From: JAWLAT01 sp041395325
GTDB lineage: Bacteria; Pseudomonadota; Gammaproteobacteria; Xanthomonadales; SZUA-5
Direction of reading: 5' to 3'
Assembly: GCA_041395325.1 (NCBI GenBank)
Contig: JAWLAT010000042.1
Location: 1 to 30,681 of the forward strand
Length of the DNA: 30,681 nucleotides
Translations under genes and position numbers: made by a program
The notes under the pieces: generated by a model
Told to the model about the DNA's origin: nothing
What the model saw: only the letters and a program-made list of their open reading frames with translations
The model's database searches: none
Shown: in pieces, positions 24,105 to 30,681 of the stretch
Layout: the number at the start of each line of letters is the position of its first letter
Position numbering within the stretch: position 1 is the first letter of the stretch

Positions 24105-25628
24105 TCAGTCCCGTTCGGCCTCGCGTTCCAGCACCGCCACCGTGTCGTCGAACAACCGTTGGGCCTCGGCACGATCGCAACCGATGGCAACCAGACCCAA
24201 TTTGCCGAATTCGGCCAGCGCACCGATCAGGTTGAAAACCACACCGGTTTGCCGCGTGTTGTCGAAGTGCAAGCCGTGCTCGACCAGGATGTCGATCAGA
24301 TCTTCCGGTACCAGTCGCCGGAAACTCTCGCGGACCAAGTTGTCGCTGGCGACGTAGCTGCGTGGTTGCCCCAGCGGCGTCAGGAACTCGCCCGCGGCTT
24401 CGTCATAGTGACCGGCGGTGAGGAACTGCAGCATCTGATAAGGCAGCGTGGTGCCGCCCTTGCGCAGATTGATCTCGATGGCGTAGTGCTGCCAGCCGCT
24501 CTCCTCGGCCACCGAGAGGAAGTCGATCGCCATCCGGCCTAGCACCCCGGCATCGCGCAGGACCTCGCCGACGCGCCGTCCGGCGTTCTTGATGTCGCGT
24601 CGGTAGTCGGCGTTCGCCGGAAACTCGCTGCCGAGAAATACCTGCTCGTCAGCACCACCGAGGACCTGATCGTGGGTACTGATGAGTTCCAGCTGCGCCA
24701 GTGGATTGATGCGCAGCTGCACACTGGGCGAGCGCTTGACCGCGCCACTGACGAAGGCCTCGACGATGCCGCCCATCTGATTGAACTTGCGGTAGAAGTC
24801 CGGCGCCGACAGTCCCTCGGCGACCGGAACGGTACGTCGGTTGAGGTTGGCGTCGAGCGCCGCGACATTGGTCTCCAGATTCTTCAGATCGACCAGCGCA
24901 TTGCCCTCGCCTGAGAAGCCCTCCTCCAGCTTGACGACGGCGCGGCGCAGTGTCGGTTGTCGCTGTTGCAGGGCCAGCAGCGCCTCGACCACCTCGGCCC
25001 GACTGCGCAGATCCTCGGCGCCATCGGGAAACTGCACCCCGGCCTGGCGGAAAGCGTGACGAGAACCGCTCTTGCTGCCCCAACGCCCCAATGCGGGGTC
25101 GCAGGCATACAGCGGCACGCCCAGGCGCACGGCCAGCGTCACCTCGGCATCGGTGGCGTTGAAGCAGGACAGATGCGCTGTGGCCGGATCGCCGACCGCG
25201 GTGCGGATACGTTGCAGCAGCCGTGGCCGCTCGATCAGCTTCTCGGTCAGCGAACGCGAGGAACCATCGTAGGCACTGAGCAGATGCAGGCGATTGCGGG
25301 CATGTCCGCCGGGGATGCCGGGCAGCAGGTTGAGGTAGTAGTCCACGATCGCCGGTGCCAGCGGCTGGCTGGTGACGAACACCACGCGAGTGCGTGGCAG
25401 ACGCAGCAGCATCAACATCGACAGCTGCCGCTCCTCGTAGTGACGCACCCCGGAAACGCGCGACAGCGTTTCGGTGTCCAGACTCAACCCCGGTACGACC
25501 ACCACCGTGCGCTCGGCTGCGGGGTCGCCGAAGACGTCCCGAAATAGGCCCGGCAGGCGTGCCTGCAAGGCCTGGAAGATGGCCCGCTCTTCGCTGCTGC
25601 CGCGGGCTGGCCAGCCGTGTTCGTCCAT
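24105..25628 (-). CDS. PGM1-like ATP-grasp ligase
   Basis: A 507-residue cytoplasmic protein resembling the peptide ligase PGM1 of pheganomycin biosynthesis and its relatives. ATG 25628 is chosen; upstream in-frame codons cross the repeat region and look non-coding. A pre-ATP-grasp domain (~40-200) has VVVVPGLSLD, YEERQLSMLML and DPALGRWGSKSGSR. The ATP-grasp part contains VVKLEEGFSGEGNALVDL (~231-248), the phosphate/adenine loop, and GRMAIDFLSVAE with a Mg-binding AIEINLRKGGTTLP. The C-terminal part (~420-507) ends in GLVAIGCDRAEAQRLFDD, as in PGM1-type proteins. It should join a carboxylate to an amine using ATP; substrates are unknown. It is first in an operon with a lipoprotein and an aspartoacylase-like hydrolase. 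Confidence 0.8.
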   Translation of the reverse strand: MDEHGWPARGSSEERAIFQALQARLPGLFRDVFGDPAAERTVVVVPGLSLDTETLSRVSGVRHYEERQLSMLMLLRLPRTRVVFVTSQPLAPAIVDYYLNLLPGIPGGHARNRLHLLSAYDGSSRSLTEKLIERPRLLQRIRTAVGDPATAHLSCFNATDAEVTLAVRLGVPLYACDPALGRWGSKSGSRHAFRQAGVQFPDGAEDLRSRAEVVEALLALQQRQPTLRRAVVKLEEGFSGEGNALVDLKNLETNVAALDANLNRRTVPVAEGLSAPDFYRKFNQMGGIVEAFVSGAVKRSPSVQLRINPLAQLELISTHDQVLGGADEQVFLGSEFPANADYRRDIKNAGRRVGEVLRDAGVLGRMAIDFLSVAEESGWQHYAIEINLRKGGTTLPYQMLQFLTAGHYDEAAGEFLTPLGQPRSYVASDNLVRESFRRLVPEDLIDILVEHGLHFDNTRQTGVVFNLIGALAEFGKLGLVAIGCDRAEAQRLFDDTVAVLEREAERD

Positions 25629-25651
25629 GCGTTGGAGTGTAACTTGCGTGA

Positions 25652-25669
25652 AGGGCTGAGGGCTGAGGG
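25652..25669. repeat. Single AGGGCTGAGGGCT repeat unit upstream of the ATP-grasp gene
   Basis: agggctgagggctgaggg lies 24 bases before the ligase ATG. Its first 13 bases equal the reverse complement of 14040-14052, over 11 kb away. It is a third location of the same G-rich intergenic motif family. Confidence 0.5.
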
Positions 25670-25761
25670 TGTACAGCCGGGCTGATGGCCTTGCAGATTC
25701 CACGTGGCATTGGCCGCACCACGGGGCGCTCAGGCTCCAGCGGGTTGCCGCCTGGCCCGCA

Positions 25762-25791
25762 TTGGCAGGCCCGGCACCTGCCCAGTAGCAT
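25762..25791 (+). promoter_or_regulatory. Candidate sigma-70 promoter of the HdeA-like gene
   Basis: TTGGCA (25762-25767), an 18-base spacer and TAGCAT (25786-25791) resemble a -35/-10 pair (5/6 and 4/6 matches). Transcription would begin about 25798, giving a 24-base leader before ATG 25822. Confidence 0.4.
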
Positions 25792-25821
25792 CCGAGTTTC
25801 GACAACTTGGGGGAATCACAG

Positions 25822-26145
25822 ATGCTTCGTCTGCTCAGCCTGGCCCTGGTGGCTGCTCTGTCCATCTCGCTTGCCACCCCTGCTGAAGCGCGCAAGGGCC
25901 GCTCGCAGGACATCGATTTCGGCAGCTACACCTGCAAGGCCTTCCTCTACGACATCTCCGATGCCTCCGAAGAGGACATCGCCGCGGTGTTTCTGTGGCT
26001 CGATGGCTATCTGAGCGGCGTCTCTGGCGACACGGTGCTGCGCTTCAATGGACTGGAAGCCTTCTCCGAGAATTTGGTCGAACGCTGCAGTCAGCGCGGC
26101 AACGAGCGGCTGCTCGATGCGGCTCGGCGTGTGGGCATCAACTAG
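25822..26145 (+). CDS. HdeA/HdeB-like secreted protein
   Basis: A 107-residue secreted protein. ATG 25822 follows GGGGGAA; an in-frame TTG 15 bases earlier is less likely. The signal peptide ends TPAEA (~23). The mature part matches the HdeA/HdeB pattern: YTCKAFLYD near 36, a central FLWLDGYLSG, and LVERCSQRGNERLLDAARRV at the end, with C38 and C89 placed to form the family's single disulfide. E. coli HdeA and HdeB are acid-activated periplasmic chaperones; other members have no known role, so chaperone activity is inferred only. It is a single gene with a probable own promoter, convergent with the diguanylate cyclase gene. Confidence 0.75.
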   Translation: MLRLLSLALVAALSISLATPAEARKGRSQDIDFGSYTCKAFLYDISDASEEDIAAVFLWLDGYLSGVSGDTVLRFNGLEAFSENLVERCSQRGNERLLDAARRVGIN

Positions 26146-26180
26146 GGATCCCTGGTCAGGCCGCGACAGGTCGCGACCGC

Positions 26181-27569
26181 TCAGCTGACGACGACGCGGT
26201 CGCGACCCAATTCCTTGGCGCGATAGAGCGCCTTGTCGGCGCGCACCAGACACGCGTCCAGCGGCTCCAGGCCGGAGTATTCGACCAGCCCGAAACTGAT
26301 CGTGACGGTCGGTGCGCCGTCGAACAGTGGCATGGCAGCCAGCGCCTCGCGCAGGCGGTTGGCTCGCTCCTCGGCTGCGGCCAAGGGGATTTCTGGCCAC
26401 ACCATCAGGAATTCCTCACCGCCCCACCGTGCGGCGGCTTCCTCGCCTTTCAGGTCGCGGCGCAGGCGACTGGCCACGGCGACCAGCACGCGATCGCCGC
26501 TGGCATGACCGAAGCGGTCGTTGATCGACTTGAAATGATCCACGTCGGCGATGGCCACGCAGAAATGCCGCCGTTGCTGATGGGTGCGAGCGGCCAGTTG
26601 CTCAAGCAGCTCCACCATGCCGCGGCGATTGAGCAGGCGCGTCAACGCATCGGTCGCCGCCGCTTCGGCCAGGACCGCCTCGAGTTGACAGCGCTGCTCG
26701 ATTTCCTTGCGCAGCACACTGTTGAGCCGGTCCAGTTCCGCCGTGCGCTCGCGCACATTCCGTTCCAGCTGAGCGCTGGCCGAGCGGGCTTCTTCCAGCG
26801 CCTGCGTGCGCTCGGCGTCGACGCGGGCGAGCCGCTCGGCCATGCCTTCAAGGGCATCGGCAAGATCGCCGAATTCGGTCAGGGTCGGCGTGCTGTCGCC
26901 GTCGGCCCGGAAACGGCCCTCCGCGATCTGCTGGCAGCGTTCGGCGAAGCGTTGCAGCACGCGGCGGGTGTCGCGCGACAGCAGCACGGCCATCAGCGCC
27001 GCCAACAATACGGCCGCAATGAAGGCGAGCAGCGCCTGCTGCCGCAACTCCTTCAGATAATCATCTTTGCCATCCAGGCTCCCCACCAGATAAAGCCAGC
27101 GGTCGCCGCCCAGTCCGATCAATGCACTGCTGGCCTGACCCCCGTTCAGGATGCGGGTGTCGGCGACCACGCCGCGCTCATTGCTGGCACCGGCCGGCCA
27201 GCGGCCGACTTCGGCACTGTTGCCACTGCTGGCCAGCAAGGCGGGCGCGACCTGACCTGGCGAGCGCCGCAGCACCAGCGCACTCTGCAGGGTGGCGCTG
27301 CGTTGACGTTCGCGGTCGAGGCGGACGCCCAGCGGCAGTTCCGTCTCGATCGGATTCAGATCGTCGCTTGACGGCAGGGTCAATGCAAAGGCACGGCCGG
27401 ACTCAACGAAGCGGTCGTGAAAACTGTCTTCCAGCGCCTGCTCGGCGGCCAGGTAGAAATAGGCGGCGACACCGAAAGTGAGGATCAACCCAACCCAAAG
27501 GTGGGTGTAGAACAAGCGTCGGGCGACGCTTTGTCGATAGGACGACAGGCGGGAGGGGTTGGGCGCCAT
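26181..27569 (-). CDS. Membrane-bound diguanylate cyclase (GGDEF)
   Basis: A 462-residue inner-membrane enzyme making cyclic di-GMP from two GTP. Topology: helix 1 (~20-42, THLWVGLILTFGVAAYFYL), a periplasmic sensor of ~140 residues of no recognised family, helix 2 (~180-200, LLAFIAAVLLAALMAVLL), a HAMP-like linker, a coiled coil (~245-310, rich in Glu/Arg/Leu) and a GGDEF domain (~315-460) with DALTRLLNRRG, ADVDHFKSINDRFGH and the active-site motif RWGGEEF (~381-387). The usual RxxD inhibitory site five residues before the motif is replaced by KGEE, so product feedback is probably absent or weak. ATG 27569 is next to a 16-base palindrome. The sensed signal cannot be read. Confidence 0.92.
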   Translation of the reverse strand: MAPNPSRLSSYRQSVARRLFYTHLWVGLILTFGVAAYFYLAAEQALEDSFHDRFVESGRAFALTLPSSDDLNPIETELPLGVRLDRERQRSATLQSALVLRRSPGQVAPALLASSGNSAEVGRWPAGASNERGVVADTRILNGGQASSALIGLGGDRWLYLVGSLDGKDDYLKELRQQALLAFIAAVLLAALMAVLLSRDTRRVLQRFAERCQQIAEGRFRADGDSTPTLTEFGDLADALEGMAERLARVDAERTQALEEARSASAQLERNVRERTAELDRLNSVLRKEIEQRCQLEAVLAEAAATDALTRLLNRRGMVELLEQLAARTHQQRRHFCVAIADVDHFKSINDRFGHASGDRVLVAVASRLRRDLKGEEAAARWGGEEFLMVWPEIPLAAAEERANRLREALAAMPLFDGAPTVTISFGLVEYSGLEPLDACLVRADKALYRAKELGRDRVVVS

Positions 27570-27572
27570 CGC

Positions 27573-27588
27573 CGGATGCTAGCATCCG
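27573..27588. promoter_or_regulatory. Perfect 16-base palindrome just upstream of the diguanylate cyclase start
   Basis: cggatgctagcatccg (27573-27588) is a perfect palindrome ending 4 bases before the cyclase ATG. Its centre GCTAGC contains TAGCAT on both strands. It could be an operator or an mRNA hairpin occluding the start region, where no good Shine-Dalgarno sequence is seen. Confidence 0.45.
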
Positions 27589-27602
27589 CGGCGTAATCAC
27601 GC

Positions 27603-27631
27603 CGTGGTACGCCTGTAAAGGATCTACCACG
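27603..27631. promoter_or_regulatory. Inverted repeat CGTGGTA-N15-TACCACG in the cyclase/nupC divergent region
   Basis: cgtggta (27603-27609) and taccacg (27625-27631) are exact inverted copies separated by 15 bases. They lie in the 126-base region between the divergent diguanylate cyclase and nucleoside transporter genes. A GGCGTA/TACGCC pair (27590-27595, 27608-27613) overlaps. These may be regulator-binding sites. A weak nupC promoter (TTGGGT at 27643, TTTAAA at 27667) would lie downstream of them. Confidence 0.35.
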
Positions 27632-27695
27632 TGGCTGGACGTTTGGGTCGCCGGTCATTGGCGGCATTTAAATCAGATTTGTTGGGGAGCCGTGG

Positions 27696-29000
27696 ATGCT
27701 GGGGAACATCGGATTCGGAGTGCTCGGGCTGGCCGCCTTGTTGGGATTGGCCTGGCTGTTTTCCTGCAATCGTCGTCAGGTCGACTGGAAACTGGTCGGC
27801 ACCGGCGTGGCTCTGCAGATTGCCTTCGCGCTGCTGGTGCTGGTGGTGCCGCAAGGGCGCGCCGTTTTCGACGCGCTCGGTCACGGTTTCGTGCTGGTGC
27901 TGGGTTTCACCCGCGAAGGCGCTGGCTTCATTTTCGGCAAGCTGCTCGATATCGAGAGTTTCGGCTTCATCTTCGCCTTTCAGGTGTTGCCGACGATCAT
28001 TTTCTTCTCGGCGTTGATGGGCGTGCTCTACCACCTGGGCGTGATGCAGAAGATTGTCCAGGTGATGGCCCGCGGTATCACCAAGGTCATGCCCGTCAGT
28101 GGCGCCGAGTCGCTGAGCGTCTGCGCCAACGTCTTCGTCGGGCAGACCGAGGCACCGCTGGTGGTGCGGCCCTATATCGCCGGCATGACCAAGTCCGAAT
28201 TGCTGGCGCTGATGATCGGCGGCATGGCCACCATTGCCGGCGGCGTCATGGCGGCCTACATCGGCATGCTCGGTGGCAGTGATCCGGAATTGCAGCAGTT
28301 CTATGCCAAGCACCTGCTGTCGGCCAGCATCATGGCTGCGCCAGCGACGCTGGTGATCGCGAAGATTCTCTACCCGGAAGTGGAAGAGCCCGCCACCCGC
28401 GGCACGGTCAAGGTGCATGTGGAGGTCAACACGGCCAATGTCATCGATGCCGCCGCTACCGGCGCCGGTGACGGCCTGCGGCTGGCGCTCAATGTCGGTG
28501 CGATGCTGCTGGCCTTCATCGCGCTGATCGCGCTGGCCAATGCACCGCTGGCCTGGTTGGGCGGTATCGAGTGGTTCGGCAGCGGCTTTCACATCAACGA
28601 CCTGATTGGTCAGGTCTATGGCCAGCCCTCCGTGCTGAGCATCCAGAGTCTGCTGGGCATCTTGCTGGCACCCATCGCCGCAGTGATCGGCGTGCCCTGG
28701 CAGGATGCGTTGCAGGTGGGCTCGCTGATCGGCCAGAAGGTCGTGCTGAATGAGTTCGTGGCCTATTCGGAACTGGTCCGCGTGCAGGGCGAGTTGACTG
28801 ACAAGGGGCGTCTCATTGCCACCTATGCGTTGTGTGGCTTTGCCAACTTCTCGTCGATTGCGATTCAGATCGGCGGCATTGGCGGACTGGCCCCGGAACG
28901 CCGTGCCGATCTGGCGCGTTTCGGTTTGCGGGCGGTTCTGGGTGGCACGCTGGCCACCTTCATGACGGCCACCATCGCCGGCGTGCTGGGTGGTCTGTGA
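27696..29000 (+). CDS. nupC: CNT-family nucleoside transporter
   Basis: A 434-residue concentrative nucleoside transporter (NupC type), importing nucleosides with protons or sodium. ATG 27696 follows GGGGAG at 6 bases. Three N-terminal helices (residues ~5-65) precede the gate/nucleoside-binding core: GQTEAPLVVRPYI (Q150, E152) and, in the second half, NEFVAYSELV (N352, E353), the two conserved hairpin motifs. The central region FQVLPTIIFFSALMGVLYHLGVM and IGGMATIAGGVMAAYIGML are also typical. The length is a little above E. coli NupC (400). The stop overlaps a ribokinase start (GTGA), so uptake and sugar phosphorylation are coupled in one transcript. Confidence 0.95.
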   Translation: MLGNIGFGVLGLAALLGLAWLFSCNRRQVDWKLVGTGVALQIAFALLVLVVPQGRAVFDALGHGFVLVLGFTREGAGFIFGKLLDIESFGFIFAFQVLPTIIFFSALMGVLYHLGVMQKIVQVMARGITKVMPVSGAESLSVCANVFVGQTEAPLVVRPYIAGMTKSELLALMIGGMATIAGGVMAAYIGMLGGSDPELQQFYAKHLLSASIMAAPATLVIAKILYPEVEEPATRGTVKVHVEVNTANVIDAAATGAGDGLRLALNVGAMLLAFIALIALANAPLAWLGGIEWFGSGFHINDLIGQVYGQPSVLSIQSLLGILLAPIAAVIGVPWQDALQVGSLIGQKVVLNEFVAYSELVRVQGELTDKGRLIATYALCGFANFSSIAIQIGGIGGLAPERRADLARFGLRAVLGGTLATFMTATIAGVLGGL

Positions 29001-29962
29001 GCCAGGTACTGGTGCTGGGCAGCTATGTTCAGGACCACTGCTGGTCCACCGACTGCCTGCCGCGGCCGGGCGAATCGCGGATCGGGCGCTTCTCCACCGG
29101 ACCTGGCGGCAAGGGTTTCAATCAGGCCATCGCCGCCCATCGACTGGGTGTGTCCACACGCTTCCATGGCGCCATCGGCGACGATGCGCTGGGGCAAACC
29201 GCGCGTGGCTTTGCGGCCGCTGAGAACCTGCCTTGCGAATGGAGCGTGACCACGCAGTCGACTGCCGCATCATCGATCGTCGTGGATGCGGCCGGGCGCA
29301 ATCAGATCTGTGTGGCCCTGGGTGCCAATGACGCATTGCCGCCCGACGCAGCACAGTCGCTCGCACCACACATGGGCGCTGCGGGGGTGCTGGTGGTTCA
29401 GCTCGAGACCGCGCTGGCGCCGGTGCGAGTGGCGCTGCAGCTGGCGCGGGCGGCTGGACAGACCACGCTGCTCAACCCGGCGCCGATCAACGCCGAGGTG
29501 GACGCCGAGCTGATCGCGCTGGCGGATTTGCTCACCCCCAACGAAACCGAGTTCGAGTACCTGCTGCAGCAGCAACTGGGCGAGGCCTGGACGCTGGACC
29601 TGCAGCACTTCGACGAAGCCGCCTGTCACGCCCTGTGCCGACGGCTGTGCCCGCAGGGCAGCGTCGTGGTCACGTTGGGCGAGTGGGGCGCCTTCGTCTC
29701 GCATCCGCCGGACCGGCTACGGGGCGATGCGCGTGCCTGCTATCGGGTCGACCCGGCCCAGGTGCTGGCCCGCGACACCACTGGTGCGGGCGACGCCTTC
29801 AGCGGTGGCCTGGCGGCGGCGTTGCTGCTGTACCCGCATCGGCCCTTCGCGCAGCAGGTCAGTTTCGCCTGTCGCGTCGCCGGATTGAGTACCGAGCGGC
29901 TCGGCACGGCACCGGCGATGCCGACCCTGGACGAGGTCAACGCACGCTTCGGTGAGTTGTAG
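28997..29962 (+). CDS. rbsK: Ribokinase (PfkB family)
   Basis: A 321-residue PfkB-family sugar kinase, best matched to ribokinase (ATP-dependent D-ribose to ribose 5-phosphate). GTG 28997 overlaps the nupC stop (GTGA); the longer upstream frame runs inside nupC. Landmarks are RIGRFSTGPGGKGFNQAIAA (~29-48) with the ribokinase GGKG.NQ signature, NPAPI (~160), LTPNETEFEYL, VTLGEWGAF, and the ATP/anion-hole motif DTTGAGDAFSGGLA (260-273, catalytic D266). Coupling to a nucleoside transporter suggests salvage of ribose released from nucleosides, although no nucleosidase lies nearby. The length fits the family; a few related kinases (adenosine, fructose) cannot be strictly excluded. Confidence 0.85.
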   Translation: MSQVLVLGSYVQDHCWSTDCLPRPGESRIGRFSTGPGGKGFNQAIAAHRLGVSTRFHGAIGDDALGQTARGFAAAENLPCEWSVTTQSTAASSIVVDAAGRNQICVALGANDALPPDAAQSLAPHMGAAGVLVVQLETALAPVRVALQLARAAGQTTLLNPAPINAEVDAELIALADLLTPNETEFEYLLQQQLGEAWTLDLQHFDEAACHALCRRLCPQGSVVVTLGEWGAFVSHPPDRLRGDARACYRVDPAQVLARDTTGAGDAFSGGLAAALLLYPHRPFAQQVSFACRVAGLSTERLGTAPAMPTLDEVNARFGEL

Positions 29963-29996
29963 GCGCGAGCGGTCGTCGTCCTTTTGCTGCCGTGCT

Positions 29997-30681
29997 TCAG
30001 CGGCTGGCTGCGATGAGCGTGGCGGGTGCCAGATCAGCGCATCGGCGAATCTCCGTAAAACCCGATGCCGCGGCCTGTGTGGCGATCCGATCGGACAGGA
30101 CCAACAATGGTCGCAGCAGGCCCGCCGAGAGCCGCTGATCCTGCAACAGCTCCGCCAGCGCCCGTACGATCGCCGTACTCGGCCCCAGCCAGATCGCCGT
30201 CGGCAGAATCGCCCGCAACTGCTGCAGTTGCGCAGCGGGCGGCCGTCGCCGGTAGCGTTGATAGACCTCGATCGAGTGCAGTCGATCCAGTTTGTCAAAG
30301 GGTTCGCGCACGCCACCGGGTGCATGGAACAGCACGACTGGCGACTGCGACAGCGAGGCCCAGCCCGGCAGCGCCATCAGCGCCGCGGCGCCAAGGCCCT
30401 GTTCGGGCTGCCAGACATCGTTGCAGCCATGCTGCTGCAGACACGTTGCGGTCTGCGGTCCAACGGCTGCCGCCGGCAGACGCAGCAACTGAGGCGCCAA
30501 CCGGGCGACTGCCAACACGGCTTCGGCACTGACGTAGATGCGCCGCGCAGCATCGGCCGCTGCGGTCAACGCCTGCGCCAGCCGGGCGCTACGGCGGGCG
30601 CGACGGGTGCCCAGCAGGGGCAACGGCAGGCAGCCCAGTCCAGCCGACGCCAACTGCGCCCGTTCGGCGGCCGTTGGCAGG
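29997..30681 (-). CDS. hemD: Uroporphyrinogen-III synthase (5' end beyond the window)
   Basis: At least 227 residues, running off the right edge, so the start lies outside the window; a TTG at 30653 is possible but upstream residues (LPTAAERAQ) still look family-like. HemD cyclises hydroxymethylbilane to uroporphyrinogen III in heme synthesis. Recognised parts are LPLPLLGT near the N-terminus, IYVSAEAVLAVARL and AAAVGPQTATCLQQHG of the first domain, VVLFHAPGGVREPFDKLDRLHSIEVYQRYRRRPP of the second, and AIWLGPSTAIVRALAEL. The sequence is divergent, as is usual for this poorly conserved enzyme. It is convergent with the ribokinase gene (34-base gap). The neighbouring hemC would be expected just outside the window. 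Confidence 0.8.
   Translation of the reverse strand, partial: LPTAAERAQLASAGLGCLPLPLLGTRRARRSARLAQALTAAADAARRIYVSAEAVLAVARLAPQLLRLPAAAVGPQTATCLQQHGCNDVWQPEQGLGAAALMALPGWASLSQSPVVLFHAPGGVREPFDKLDRLHSIEVYQRYRRRPPAAQLQQLRAILPTAIWLGPSTAIVRALAELLQDQRLSAGLLRPLLVLSDRIATQAAASGFTEIRRCADLAPATLIAASR

Noticed and set aside
22928..24235. 435-codon plus-strand open frame opposite the hydrolase/lipoprotein genes
   Set aside because: It crosses two well-supported minus-strand genes and their gap, with no domain recognised.
25995..27371. 458-codon plus-strand open frame opposite the diguanylate cyclase
   Set aside because: No domains, while the minus frame has GGEEF and clear helices.

Overview
The window is GC-rich, densely coded DNA. 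It looks like a chromosomal segment of a Gammaproteobacterium of the Xanthomonadales/Lysobacterales type. That placement is inferred from the gene set (eukaryote-like class I aldolase, M28 lipoprotein peptidase, CreD, HemD) and from the secreted proteins, which combine DUF1566, DUF11, PPC and P-domains and carry C-terminal sorting signals resembling IPTL-CTERM. I saw no rRNA, tRNA, CRISPR array, phage genes, transposase or plasmid functions.

Layout. (1) 1-897: end of a sensor kinase and its LytTR response regulator, overlapping by 4 bases. (2) 1030-11079: mostly secreted proteins. They are a PHP-type metallohydrolase with Ig, PPC and P-domain tails; a periplasmic M20 amidohydrolase on the other strand; a translationally coupled pair of DUF1566 proteins, the second ending in IFADGFE; and a large minus-strand surface protein (two P-domains, three DUF11 repeats, sorting signal). 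(3) 11302-15819: creD, a class I fructose-bisphosphate aldolase and an M28 lipoprotein peptidase, separated by short inverted intergenic repeats. (4) 15996-19940: a 1314-residue surface protein whose C-terminal third is paralogous to that of the 8578-11079 protein, in opposite orientation. (5) 19992-22809: a decayed Crp-type regulator fragment, a six-helix membrane protein, and a run of small genes (VOC, GyrI-like, a gene interrupted by an in-frame amber codon, YCII-like). (6) 22829-25628: a minus-strand operon of a PGM1-like ATP-grasp ligase, a tiny lipoprotein and an aspartoacylase/succinylglutamate-desuccinylase-like hydrolase. (7) 25822-30681: an HdeA-like secreted protein, a membrane diguanylate cyclase, a CNT nucleoside transporter overlapping a ribokinase, and the truncated uroporphyrinogen-III synthase gene at the right edge.

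How the genes may work together. The two large surface proteins and the DUF1566 pair look like cell-surface or secreted structural proteins; their export and anchoring machinery is not in the window. NupC and ribokinase form a plausible nucleoside/ribose salvage unit. The ligase/lipoprotein/hydrolase operon is the best candidate for an undescribed system: an amide-bond-forming enzyme is co-transcribed with an amide-hydrolysing one and an envelope lipoprotein. All functional statements are by recognition of motifs in translated sequence; no database search was possible.
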